In this document: positions 23,591 through 31,044 of the stretch, one piece after another
How positions within the stretch are numbered: position 1 is the first letter of the stretch
Layout: the number at the start of each line of letters is the position of its first letter
Source of the DNA: Prevotella sp.
GTDB lineage: Bacteria > Bacteroidota > Bacteroidia > Bacteroidales > Bacteroidaceae
Direction: 5' to 3'
DNA: 39,339 nt
NCBI GenBank assembly: GCA_022732315.1
Contig: JAIJUV010000008.1
Coordinates: 1 to 39,339, forward strand
Notes under the pieces: model-generated
What the model was told of the DNA's origin: nothing
Database searches by the model: none
Seen by the model: the letters and a program-made list of their open reading frames with translations, nothing else
Position numbers and translations under genes: made by a program

Positions 23591-26500
23591 ATGGAAGATT
23601 TTATACATTTACACGTCCATACACAGTATTCCATCCTCGATGGTCAATCCAAGATTCCGCATCTTGTTGACAAGGCTATCAAGGATGGAATGAAGGGTAT
23701 GGCTGTAACCGATCATGGTGTGATGTTCGGCATCAAGGAACTCGTTGACTATTGTGGAAAAGTCAACAAAGACCGAAAGAAGGAAGGGCTGGAACCCTTC
23801 AAGCCTATCATCGGTTGTGAGATGTATGTGGCTAGAAGAACCAAGGGCGACCGTGAGAAGGACAAGGGCGATATGAGTGGTTACCACCTCATCGTGCTCG
23901 CCAAGAACTATAACGGATACAAGAACCTAATCAGACTGGTGAGTAATTCGTGGGTGGATGGTTACTACATGCGCCCTCGAACCGACCGTGCCGACCTGGA
24001 AAAGTATCATGAGGACCTGATTGTCTGCTCGGCATGTATTGCTGGCGAGGTGCCTGCCAAGATTCTGAAGGGCGACATCGCCGGGGCACGTGAAGCCTGC
24101 GAATGGTATCACAATCTCTTTGGCGATGACTATTACCTGGAGCTGCAGCGCCATAAGGTGCCAGATGACCCGAGTCTGCTTGCCAACCGTGAGGCTTACG
24201 AATTGCAGCAGAAGGCGAACAAGGTGCTCATCGAGTTTGCCAAGGAATACGGCATCAAGCTCGTCTGCACCAACGACTGCCACTTTGAGGATAAGGAGAC
24301 TGCCGAGGCGCACGACCACCTGCTCTGCATTGCTACCGGCAAGGACCTTGACGATCCTAACCGTATGCGCTATTCCAAGCAGGAGTGGTTCAAGACCCGT
24401 CAGGAAATGAACGATGTGTTCTCTGATATCCCCGAGGCATTGTCCAATACCCTCGAAGTATTAGATAAGGTAGAAATCTATAGCATCGACCATGGACCTA
24501 TCATGCCGTTCTTCCCCATTCCTGAAAGCTTCGGCACGGAGGAACAGTTGCGCCAGCGGGTGTCGGAGCAGGACCTCTACAAGGAGTTTACCAGTGATGA
24601 GAACGGAGAGAATCAACTGCCACCCGAGGAAGGACAGAAGGTAATCGACCGACTGGGCGGTTACGACAAGATATACCGAATCAAGTTTGAGGCAGAATAT
24701 CTGCGCCATCTTGCCTACGAGGGAGCCAAGAAGCTTTATGGCGACCCGCTGCCGGCGAACGTGGATGAGCACGTCAACTTCGAGCTCCACGTCATGAAGA
24801 CCATGGGTTTCCCAGGCTACTTCCTCATCGTGTCAGACTTCATCAAGGCGGCTCGCGAAGAACTGGGCGTGATGGTAGGTCCGGGACGTGGTTCTGCGGC
24901 AGGTTCCGTAGTGGCGTACTGTCTGGGAATTACCAAGATAGACCCCCTGAAGTATGACCTGCTGTTTGAGCGTTTCCTGAACCCTGACCGTGTGAACCTT
25001 CCGGATATTGATACCGACTTCGATGATGATGGTCGAGGTAAGGTGCTGAGATGGGTGATGGATAAGTATGGTCACGAGAACTGTGCCCATATCATTACAT
25101 ACGGTTCGATGGCCACCAAGAACTCCATCAAGGACGTGGCCCGAGTGGAGAAGTTGCCATTGGACAAGGCGAATGCACTGTGCAAGGCGATACCCGACAG
25201 ATTGCCAGATGGTGCGAAGATGAATCTTCCCAATGCCATCAAGTATACGCCAGAGTTGAAGGAGGCTGAGTACTCCAGCGACCCTCGCGAGAGCAATACC
25301 ATCAAATATGCCAAGATGCTGGAGGGAACCATCCGAGGCACGGGTATCCATGCCTGCGGATTCATCATCTGTAGAGACCCTATCAGCAGCTGGGTACCTG
25401 TATCCACTGCCGATGACCCTGATTTTCCGGGACTGAAGACGGCGGTGACGCAATACGACGGCCACGTGATTGAATCTACGGGTTTGATCAAGATGGACTT
25501 CCTGGGCTTGAAGACCCTCTCGGAGATGAAGGAGGCATGCAAGGTTATCAAGCAGACCACGGGCGACATCGTAGACCTGGATACCATTCCTATCGACGAT
25601 GAACTCACCTATCAGCTCTATCAGAAGGGACAGACCATCGGTACCTTCCAGTTTGAGTCGCCGGGTATGCAGAAGTATCTCCGCGAACTGAAGCCTACCG
25701 TGTTCGAAGACCTCATCGCCATGAATGCCCTCTATCGTCCGGGTCCTATGGATTACATCCCATCGTTTATCGCCCGTAAGAACGGTCAGGAACCTATCCA
25801 GTATGATATCCCATGCATGGAGAAATATCTGAAGGATACCTACGGCATCACGGTGTATCAGGAGCAGGTGATGCTCCTCTCCCGACAGTTGGCTAACTTC
25901 ACCCGAGGTGAATCGGATGCCCTGCGTAAGGCGATGGGTAAGAAGAAGAAGGCCATCGTAGATGCGATGAAGCCTAAGTTCATCAAGCAGGGAACGGAGA
26001 ACGGCCACGACCCAGCCGTGCTGGAGAAGATTTGGGGCGACTGGGAGAAGTTTGCTTCCTACGCCTTCAACAAGTCGCACGCCACCTGCTATTCGTGGGT
26101 AGCTTACCAGACAGCCTATCTCAAGGCGCACTATCCAGCCGAGTATATGGCGGCGCTGATGACCCGACGCTTTGCACAGATTGTGGAAATCACCAAGCTG
26201 ATGGAGGAGTGTCAGTCGATGGGCATCAAGACCTTGGGACCTGATGTGAACGAGAGTTACCGTGCTTTCGGTGTGAACGAGCATGGCGAAATCCGTTTCG
26301 GTCTTTCTGCCATCAAGGGTATGGGAGCCCCGGCAGCCGATGCCATCGTGGCCGAGCGTCTGAAGAACGGACCTTATAAGACTATCTTCGATTTTGCCGA
26401 GCGAGTGGATTTCTCCTGTGTCAACCGCAAGGCATTCGAGACCTTGGCGCTGAGTGGTGGCTTCGACAGTTTCGGCATCCGTCGCGAGCAGTTCTTCGGC

Positions 26501-27301
26501 AAGAACAGCAAGGGTGATACCTTCCTCGATACCCTGGTGCGCTATGGTCAGCTTTATCAGCAGGAACAGCGCGAGGCAGCCACCTCACTCTTTGGAGGTG
26601 CGGAAGCCGTAGAGATTGCTACTCCGCCAATTCCTGAGGCAGAATCCTGGAGCACCATTGAGAGGTTGAACAAGGAGCGTGAGCTGGTGGGTATCTATCT
26701 TTCGGCGCATCCTCTCGACGAATACGAGATTATCCTTCATAATATGTGCAACACCCATTGCAGTGAGTTGAGGGATAAGGTAGCACTCTCCAAGAAGGAA
26801 GATGTGGTATTCGGCGGCATCATCACCGAGGTAAAGTCAAAGTTCACCAAGACGGGCAAGCCATGCGGCTTCGTTACCATTGAGGATTTCGAGGGCTCGG
26901 GCGAGTTGGCGCTCTTTGGCGAGGACTGGGGTGCATGGCGAGGCATCATGATGGAAGGAAGTACCATCTACTGCACGGCAAAATGCGTGGCACGCTATGG
27001 AAATGCCAACTATCTGGACTTCAAACTGAGCACAGTGGAGTATCTGCAGACCGTGAAGGAGAACCGCCTGGAGCGTTTTACCATTGTTGTGGATAGCACT
27101 GAGGTAAACGAAGCCTTTGTGAACGACCTGAAGTCGGTGATAGAGAATGATGAAGGCAAGGCACAGCTCTTCCTGCAGATTCATGACCCTGAGAGCAATA
27201 CCAATATCCTGATGCGTGCACAGGAGCGGACCGTGGGAGTGAGCAGAGAACTGATTCAGTTTGTCAACGATCATCCGAAGATGAGTTATCAAATCAATTA
27301 G
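23591..27301 (+). CDS. dnaE: DNA polymerase III subunit alpha
   Basis: Replicative DNA polymerase catalytic subunit. From ATG 23591 it has 1236 residues. The order is the PHP domain (HLHVHTQYSILDG at about 5-17, with its metal-binding histidines), the polymerase core with palm motif PDIDTDF (D472, D474) and the third Asp in KMDFLGLKT (D636), the fingers/beta-clamp region, a tandem helix-hairpin-helix area and a C-terminal OB domain (VVFGGIITEVKSKFTKTGKPCGFVTIEDFEG). No proofreading exonuclease domain is inserted, as in other DnaE1 enzymes. trxA follows after 25 bp. Confidence 0.98.
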   Translation: MEDFIHLHVHTQYSILDGQSKIPHLVDKAIKDGMKGMAVTDHGVMFGIKELVDYCGKVNKDRKKEGLEPFKPIIGCEMYVARRTKGDREKDKGDMSGYHLIVLAKNYNGYKNLIRLVSNSWVDGYYMRPRTDRADLEKYHEDLIVCSACIAGEVPAKILKGDIAGAREACEWYHNLFGDDYYLELQRHKVPDDPSLLANREAYELQQKANKVLIEFAKEYGIKLVCTNDCHFEDKETAEAHDHLLCIATGKDLDDPNRMRYSKQEWFKTRQEMNDVFSDIPEALSNTLEVLDKVEIYSIDHGPIMPFFPIPESFGTEEQLRQRVSEQDLYKEFTSDENGENQLPPEEGQKVIDRLGGYDKIYRIKFEAEYLRHLAYEGAKKLYGDPLPANVDEHVNFELHVMKTMGFPGYFLIVSDFIKAAREELGVMVGPGRGSAAGSVVAYCLGITKIDPLKYDLLFERFLNPDRVNLPDIDTDFDDDGRGKVLRWVMDKYGHENCAHIITYGSMATKNSIKDVARVEKLPLDKANALCKAIPDRLPDGAKMNLPNAIKYTPELKEAEYSSDPRESNTIKYAKMLEGTIRGTGIHACGFIICRDPISSWVPVSTADDPDFPGLKTAVTQYDGHVIESTGLIKMDFLGLKTLSEMKEACKVIKQTTGDIVDLDTIPIDDELTYQLYQKGQTIGTFQFESPGMQKYLRELKPTVFEDLIAMNALYRPGPMDYIPSFIARKNGQEPIQYDIPCMEKYLKDTYGITVYQEQVMLLSRQLANFTRGESDALRKAMGKKKKAIVDAMKPKFIKQGTENGHDPAVLEKIWGDWEKFASYAFNKSHATCYSWVAYQTAYLKAHYPAEYMAALMTRRFAQIVEITKLMEECQSMGIKTLGPDVNESYRAFGVNEHGEIRFGLSAIKGMGAPAADAIVAERLKNGPYKTIFDFAERVDFSCVNRKAFETLALSGGFDSFGIRREQFFGKNSKGDTFLDTLVRYGQLYQQEQREAATSLFGGAEAVEIATPPIPEAESWSTIERLNKERELVGIYLSAHPLDEYEIILHNMCNTHCSELRDKVALSKKEDVVFGGIITEVKSKFTKTGKPCGFVTIEDFEGSGELALFGEDWGAWRGIMMEGSTIYCTAKCVARYGNANYLDFKLSTVEYLQTVKENRLERFTIVVDSTEVNEAFVNDLKSVIENDEGKAQLFLQIHDPESNTNILMRAQERTVGVSRELIQFVNDHPKMSYQIN

Positions 27302-27326
27302 TATTAATATATAAAAAGGTGTAAAA

Positions 27327-27641
27327 ATGGAAGTAACAATTACAACCGAGAATTTCGAGAGTTACAAGAATGGCGAGTTGCCATTGGTAGTAGATTTGTG
27401 GGCTACCTGGTGTGGTCCTTGTCGCCAGATTGCTCCTATCGTGTCTGAGTTGGCAGAGGAGTTTGACGGCAAGTTGGTAGTTGGAAAGTGTGATGTAGAG
27501 GAGAACGACGACATCGCTATGGAGTTTGGCGTTCGCAACATCCCTACCATCCTGTTCTTCAAGGGTGGTCAGTTGGTTGACAAGTTTGTTGGTGCAGCTA
27601 ACAAGACTACACTCAAGGAGAAGTTTGAGTCTCTTTTGTAA
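27327..27641 (+). CDS. trxA: Thioredoxin
   Basis: Small disulfide reductase of the cytosol. The 104 residues are the standard length, with active site W28-C29-G-P-C32, the cis-Pro segment NIPTILFFKGG and a C-terminal helix. It lies 25 bp after dnaE and is probably on the same mRNA. The TAA stop lies in the first unit of a 20-bp-period duplication, and a bidirectional terminator follows. Confidence 0.97.
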   Translation: MEVTITTENFESYKNGELPLVVDLWATWCGPCRQIAPIVSELAEEFDGKLVVGKCDVEENDDIAMEFGVRNIPTILFFKGGQLVDKFVGAANKTTLKEKFESLL

Positions 27642-27658
27642 GACATGCGTCTCTTTTG
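27629..27658 (+). repeat. Short tandem duplication across the trxA stop codon
   Basis: GTCTCTTTTG at 27629-27638 runs into the TAA stop and recurs at 27649-27658, a period of 20 bp. Only 10 bp are exact, but the position matches the pattern seen at four other genes. Confidence 0.7.
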
Positions 27659-27671
27659 ATAAAATAAGAAA

Positions 27672-27716
27672 AAAGAGAAATGAAGAATGGGAATCAATCC
27701 ATTTTCATTTCTCTTT
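27672..27716. terminator. Bidirectional terminator between trxA and tsaE
   Basis: An 18-bp stem with one bulged G (27672-27690 with 27699-27716, core AAAGAGAAATGAA) encloses an 8-nt loop. A and T runs flank it, so it can end both convergent transcripts. Confidence 0.9.
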
Positions 27717-27729
27717 ATTATTTCTCTTT

Positions 27730-28140
27730 TTAGAATTCTACGCTTCTGGAACCATCTTCCTCCACGGTGATTGTCACCTTGGTGCAATCCTCAGGCAGCA
27801 GGTCTTCTATGAGTTCCGGCCACTCCAGGAAGCAGAGGTTGCCGCCATAGAAGTAATCCTCGTACCCCATGTCATACACCTCGTCAATCTTCTTGATGCG
27901 GTAGAAATCGAAGTGGTAGATAGGGTCGCCATTGCCAGCTGTATATTCGTTGACAAGTGCAAAGGTAGGCGATGTAATCACGTCTTCCACGCCCAGTTCC
28001 TCGCAAATTGCTTTCACAAATGTCGTCTTTCCAGCACCCATCTTGCCATAGAAGGCAAAGACCTTGCCGTCGCCCATGTTCTCAAGGAATTCCTTGGCTG
28101 CTACATGGATGTTGTCTAATGAATCAATCTTAATCTTCAT
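27730..28140 (-). CDS. tsaE: tRNA threonylcarbamoyladenosine biosynthesis ATPase TsaE
   Basis: ATPase that drives TsaD/TsaB in making the t6A37 modification of ANN-decoding tRNAs. From ATG 28140 it has 136 residues, with P-loop GKMGAGKT at 32-39, the SPTFALVNEY motif, YHFDFYRI and the C-terminal EWPELIEDLLP typical of the family. The reading could extend 17 codons upstream, but that part is just translated heptad repeat (FKVQNSKFKVK) and is rejected. It lies downstream of porX. Confidence 0.95.
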   Translation of the reverse strand: MKIKIDSLDNIHVAAKEFLENMGDGKVFAFYGKMGAGKTTFVKAICEELGVEDVITSPTFALVNEYTAGNGDPIYHFDFYRIKKIDEVYDMGYEDYFYGGNLCFLEWPELIEDLLPEDCTKVTITVEEDGSRSVEF

Positions 28141-28147
28141 ATATTTT

Positions 28148-28182
28148 ACTTTGAACTTTGAATTTTGAACTTTGAACTTTAT
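28148..28182 (-). repeat. Heptad array upstream of tsaE (five units)
   Basis: Five 7-bp units on the plus strand: ACTTTGA, ACTTTGA, ATTTTGA, ACTTTGA, ACTTTAT. The array starts 8 bp from the tsaE ATG and lies between porX and tsaE. Confidence 0.9.
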
Positions 28183-28211
28183 GATTAGCAAACTGGTTGC
28201 TGTTTTTTCCT

Positions 28212-29783
28212 TTAGTTTCTCTTTCTCGGTGTCAGGGTGATGAGCGGAATGAGCATTTCCTCCATCGAGATGCCACCATGCTGGAAGGTATCCTTGTAGT
28301 AGGATACGTAATAGTTGTAATTGTTTGGATAGGCGAAGAAGGCATCACCGTAGGCGAATACATACGCAGTGCTCAGGTTGGGCGCAGGTAGCTGGGCCTT
28401 GTGCGGCTCCTTGATGGTAAATACCTCCTTGGCGTTGTAAGCCAGGTTCTTGCCCAGTTTATAGCGCAGGTTGGTATTCGTGTTGCGGTCGCCGATAATC
28501 TTGATAGGCTTCGATGCACGGATACTGCCGTGGTCGGTGGTGATAACCACCTTGAAGTCGCTCTGTGCCAGTCGCTTGAAGAATTCGGCAAGCACCGAAT
28601 GGCGCAGCCAGCTCTGCGTAATGCTGCGGTAGGCACTCTCGTTGTTGGCAAGCTCACGCACCATCTTCGATTCCGTCCGGGCATGCGACAGCATGTCGAT
28701 GAAGTTGATAACGAGCACGTTCAGGTTGTTGTCCTTGCATTCGTTGTAACGCTCCATAAACTTGTCGGCACCCGCCGAGTCGTTCACCTTGTGATAGCTG
28801 AAGCTGTATTTCTTTCTGAACCGGTCTATCTGGGTTTGAATCAGTGGCTTCTCGTTCAGGTTCTTGCCTTCCTCCTCGTCCTCATCCACCCAGAGTTCCG
28901 GAAACATTTCCGCTATCTTGTTCGGCATCAGTCCGCTGAAGATGGCGTTTCGGGCATATTGGGTGGCGGTAGGCAGGATGCTCATATACATATCTTCCTC
29001 TATCTCGAAGCTGTCGCCGATGTCCTTGGCGAGCATCTTCCACTGGTCGTAGCGGAAGTTGTCGATGACGATGAGGAATACTTTTTCGCCCTTGTCGAGC
29101 ATCGGGAATATCTTGGTCTTGAAGATATCAGGACTCATCACCGGCTTGCCATCCACTGGCTTTCCTATATTCTTGGGGTCTACCCAGTTCAGATAGTTCT
29201 TGGCTATGTATTTGGCAAAGCCAATGTTGGCTTCCTCCTTCTGCATGGAGAGCATCTCGGTCATGCTGCTGTCGGTATCGCTCAGTTCCAGTTCCCATTT
29301 CACCAGTCTCTTGTATACCTCCATCCAGTCCTGGCAGTTGCGGCAATCTATCATCTGCATGGCTATCTGTTGATAGTCCTGCTGGTATCCGCTCTGTGTC
29401 ACCTCGGTCACGATGTCCTTGCGGTGGATATTCTTCTTGAGCGACAGTAATATCTGGCTGGGGTTGACAGGCTTGATCAGATAGTCGGCTATCTTGGAAC
29501 CGATGGCTTGGTCCATGATGTTCTCCTCCTCGCTTTTGGTGCACATCACTACGGGAGTGGCAGGCTGAATGTCCTTGATTTGCTGCAAGGTCTCCAGTCC
29601 GCTCAATCCGGGCATCATCTCGTCGAGTAGGATGAGGTCGAAGGTCTGCTGTCTGCATTGGTCGATGGCATCTGCACCGTTGCTCACGGTAACCACCTCG
29701 TACCCCTTTTTCTCCAGGAAAATGATGTGAGCCTTGAGAAGTTCAATCTCATCATCCACCCATAATAATAATCCGTTGCTCAT
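28212..29783 (-). CDS. porX: Type IX secretion response regulator PorX (REC-PglZ)
   Basis: Two-component response regulator that, in Porphyromonas, works with the kinase PorY to control type IX secretion genes and also interacts with the secretion machinery. The 523 residues comprise an N-terminal receiver domain (about 1-120) with acidic pocket D10-D11, phosphoacceptor D54 (LLDEMMPG), Thr at MCTKS and Lys in YLIKPVNP. A helical linker follows, then a PglZ domain of the alkaline-phosphatase superfamily with FLIVIDNFRYDQW and VVITTDHGS metal-site motifs. There is no DNA-binding domain. No PorY-type kinase is in the window. tsaE follows downstream. Confidence 0.94.
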   Translation of the reverse strand: MSNGLLLWVDDEIELLKAHIIFLEKKGYEVVTVSNGADAIDQCRQQTFDLILLDEMMPGLSGLETLQQIKDIQPATPVVMCTKSEEENIMDQAIGSKIADYLIKPVNPSQILLSLKKNIHRKDIVTEVTQSGYQQDYQQIAMQMIDCRNCQDWMEVYKRLVKWELELSDTDSSMTEMLSMQKEEANIGFAKYIAKNYLNWVDPKNIGKPVDGKPVMSPDIFKTKIFPMLDKGEKVFLIVIDNFRYDQWKMLAKDIGDSFEIEEDMYMSILPTATQYARNAIFSGLMPNKIAEMFPELWVDEDEEEGKNLNEKPLIQTQIDRFRKKYSFSYHKVNDSAGADKFMERYNECKDNNLNVLVINFIDMLSHARTESKMVRELANNESAYRSITQSWLRHSVLAEFFKRLAQSDFKVVITTDHGSIRASKPIKIIGDRNTNTNLRYKLGKNLAYNAKEVFTIKEPHKAQLPAPNLSTAYVFAYGDAFFAYPNNYNYYVSYYKDTFQHGGISMEEMLIPLITLTPRKRN

Positions 29784-30054
29784 ATTTTTTCTCCTTATAT
29801 TTTTTCGGGGTGCTAAATTACAAAGAATTCTTGAATGCAGGAAGAATCTTGTCGTAAAGAATGTTAAGTGTTTTTTGTTTTTAGGTTCAGGGCTTGATAA
29901 CGTAAGTATTTTTAAGGAATCTTTACCTTCGGATATACTATAAAGGCTCGGAATCCGTTATTATGATTCAGTGGGTGATTCGAAACGATACCCTGTATGA
30001 TTGATAAATCCTGTATGATTAATTAAAGAAGAATAAGAAGATTATAAGAAAGCA
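29784..30054. other. Intergenic region between divergent porX and the lysO pair
   Basis: There is no ORF and no recognisable lysine riboswitch. The only structure seen is an 18-bp imperfect tandem duplication at 29992-30027 (CCTGTATGATT repeated exactly, the rest partly) about 30 bp before the first lysO ORF. A TACCTTCG at 29924-29931 resembles a -7 element but lacks a well-spaced TTTG. Confidence 0.55.
29992..30027 (+). repeat. 18-bp tandem duplication upstream of the lysO pair
   Basis: Units at 29992-30009 and 30010-30027 share CCTGTATGATT exactly and about 15 of 18 positions overall. Confidence 0.75.
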
Positions 30055-30390
30055 ATGCTCAAGATTGTAATGATTATGCTGTGCGGAATAGGTACGGGGT
30101 ATCTGCTTCGCAACAAGAAAATGAGTTTCATAGGCCGTATCATCACGGCACTTATCTGGGTACTCCTGTTCCTGCTCGGTATCGAGGTGGGAGCGAATCC
30201 CCGTATCATCAACGGACTTCAGACCTTGGGACTGGAGGCAGTAATCCTGACGCTGGGCGGCAGTGCCGGAAGTGTGCTTTTTGCCTGGGCATTGTGGAGA
30301 TACGTGAGTAGTAGAGGAGCGAAGGCAGTAGTGAAGGATAAGTCTGGGGATGTCTTGCGGGATGATTTGCAGAAAGGAGACGAGGGATGA
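30055..30390 (+). CDS. lysO: LysO N-terminal half (lysine exporter, split gene)
   Basis: Inner-membrane protein matching the first part of the E. coli lysine exporter LysO (YbjE). The 111 residues have three helices: MLKIVMIMLCGIGTGYLL, RIITALIWVLLFLLGIEVGAN (matching the LFFMGISLA region of LysO) and AVILTLGGSAGSVLFAWALWRYV, then a charged tail. It ends in an ATGA overlap with the next ORF, which encodes the rest of LysO. It probably forms one transporter with the second subunit. The clean overlap and good ribosome-binding site of the second gene argue for a true two-gene system, not a frameshift. Confidence 0.85.
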   Translation: MLKIVMIMLCGIGTGYLLRNKKMSFIGRIITALIWVLLFLLGIEVGANPRIINGLQTLGLEAVILTLGGSAGSVLFAWALWRYVSSRGAKAVVKDKSGDVLRDDLQKGDEG

Positions 30391-30989
30391 AAGGTAGCTT
30401 GATTATCGTGGGTTTCTTTGTGCTGGGCATCATCGTGGGTGTGTGCGATGTGGTTCCTGCGGGTTTGCTGGATGGCGACGTGAGCTATTATGCGCTTTGC
30501 TGCCTGATGTTCTGTGTAGGAATCAGCATCGGATGCGATACTTCGGTGTTGAAGAGTTTCAAGGATGTGAATCCCCGATTAATGATGTTGCCGGTGATGA
30601 CTGTCCTGGGCACCCTTGCCGGATGCGCTGCGGCTTCCCTGTTGCTGGGACATCGCCAGCTGACGGATTGTCTGGCAATAGGTTCGGGATTCGGGTATTA
30701 CTCGTTGTCGAGCATTTTCATCACGCAATATCGTGGACCGGAGTTGGGCACGATAGCCTTGCTGGCTAATATCTGCCGAGAGATACTCACCCTGCTCTGT
30801 GCGCCTTTGCTGGTGAAATATTTTGGCAAGTTGGCACCAATCAGTGTGGGAGGAGCCACGACGATGGATACCACGTTGCCGATTATCACCCGCTGTTCGG
30901 GCGAGAGTTTCATCATCGTTTCCATCTTCCATGGTTTCTGCGTAGATTTCTCCGTGCCGTTCCTGGTCACGTTCTTCTGTTCGTTGTAG
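30387..30989 (+). CDS. lysO: LysO C-terminal half (lysine exporter core)
   Basis: The 200 residues correspond to the conserved DUF340 core of LysO: LMFCVGISIG (LVGIQLR in E. coli), AIGSGFGYYSLSSIFITQYRGPELGTIALLANICREILTLL and GGATTMDTTLPIITRCSG, all strongly matching the E. coli protein. It has about six membrane helices. It is expected to export lysine or its analogues across the inner membrane. It overlaps the N-terminal-half gene by 4 bp and has GGAGACGAGGG just before its ATG. A bidirectional terminator follows. Confidence 0.92.
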   Translation: MKGSLIIVGFFVLGIIVGVCDVVPAGLLDGDVSYYALCCLMFCVGISIGCDTSVLKSFKDVNPRLMMLPVMTVLGTLAGCAAASLLLGHRQLTDCLAIGSGFGYYSLSSIFITQYRGPELGTIALLANICREILTLLCAPLLVKYFGKLAPISVGGATTMDTTLPIITRCSGESFIIVSIFHGFCVDFSVPFLVTFFCSL

Positions 30990-31002
30990 GATTATAAAAA
31001 AA

Positions 31003-31030
31003 GGGTGTGTCAAAAGTCCAAGACACACCC
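31003..31030. terminator. Bidirectional terminator between lysO and porW
   Basis: GGGTGTGTC (31003-31011) pairs perfectly with GACACACCC (31022-31030) around a 10-nt loop. Seven A precede it, and TCTTTTT follows on the plus strand. Confidence 0.9.
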
Positions 31031-31044
31031 TCTTTTTGTTCCCT

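Noticed and set aside
24833..26284. A 483-codon open frame opposite dnaE
   Set aside because: Antisense shadow caused by codon bias; the polymerase motifs are on the plus strand.
28148..28182. Heptad repeats read as N-terminal extension of TsaE
   Set aside because: The extension is translated repeat with no conservation; ATG 28140 gives the normal TsaE N-terminus.
29784..30054. Lysine riboswitch upstream of lysO
   Set aside because: The region is short and AT-rich and lacks the conserved multi-helix core; only a tandem repeat is present.
30380..30395. Frameshift in lysO
   Set aside because: A clean ATGA overlap plus a ribosome-binding sequence points to two genes.
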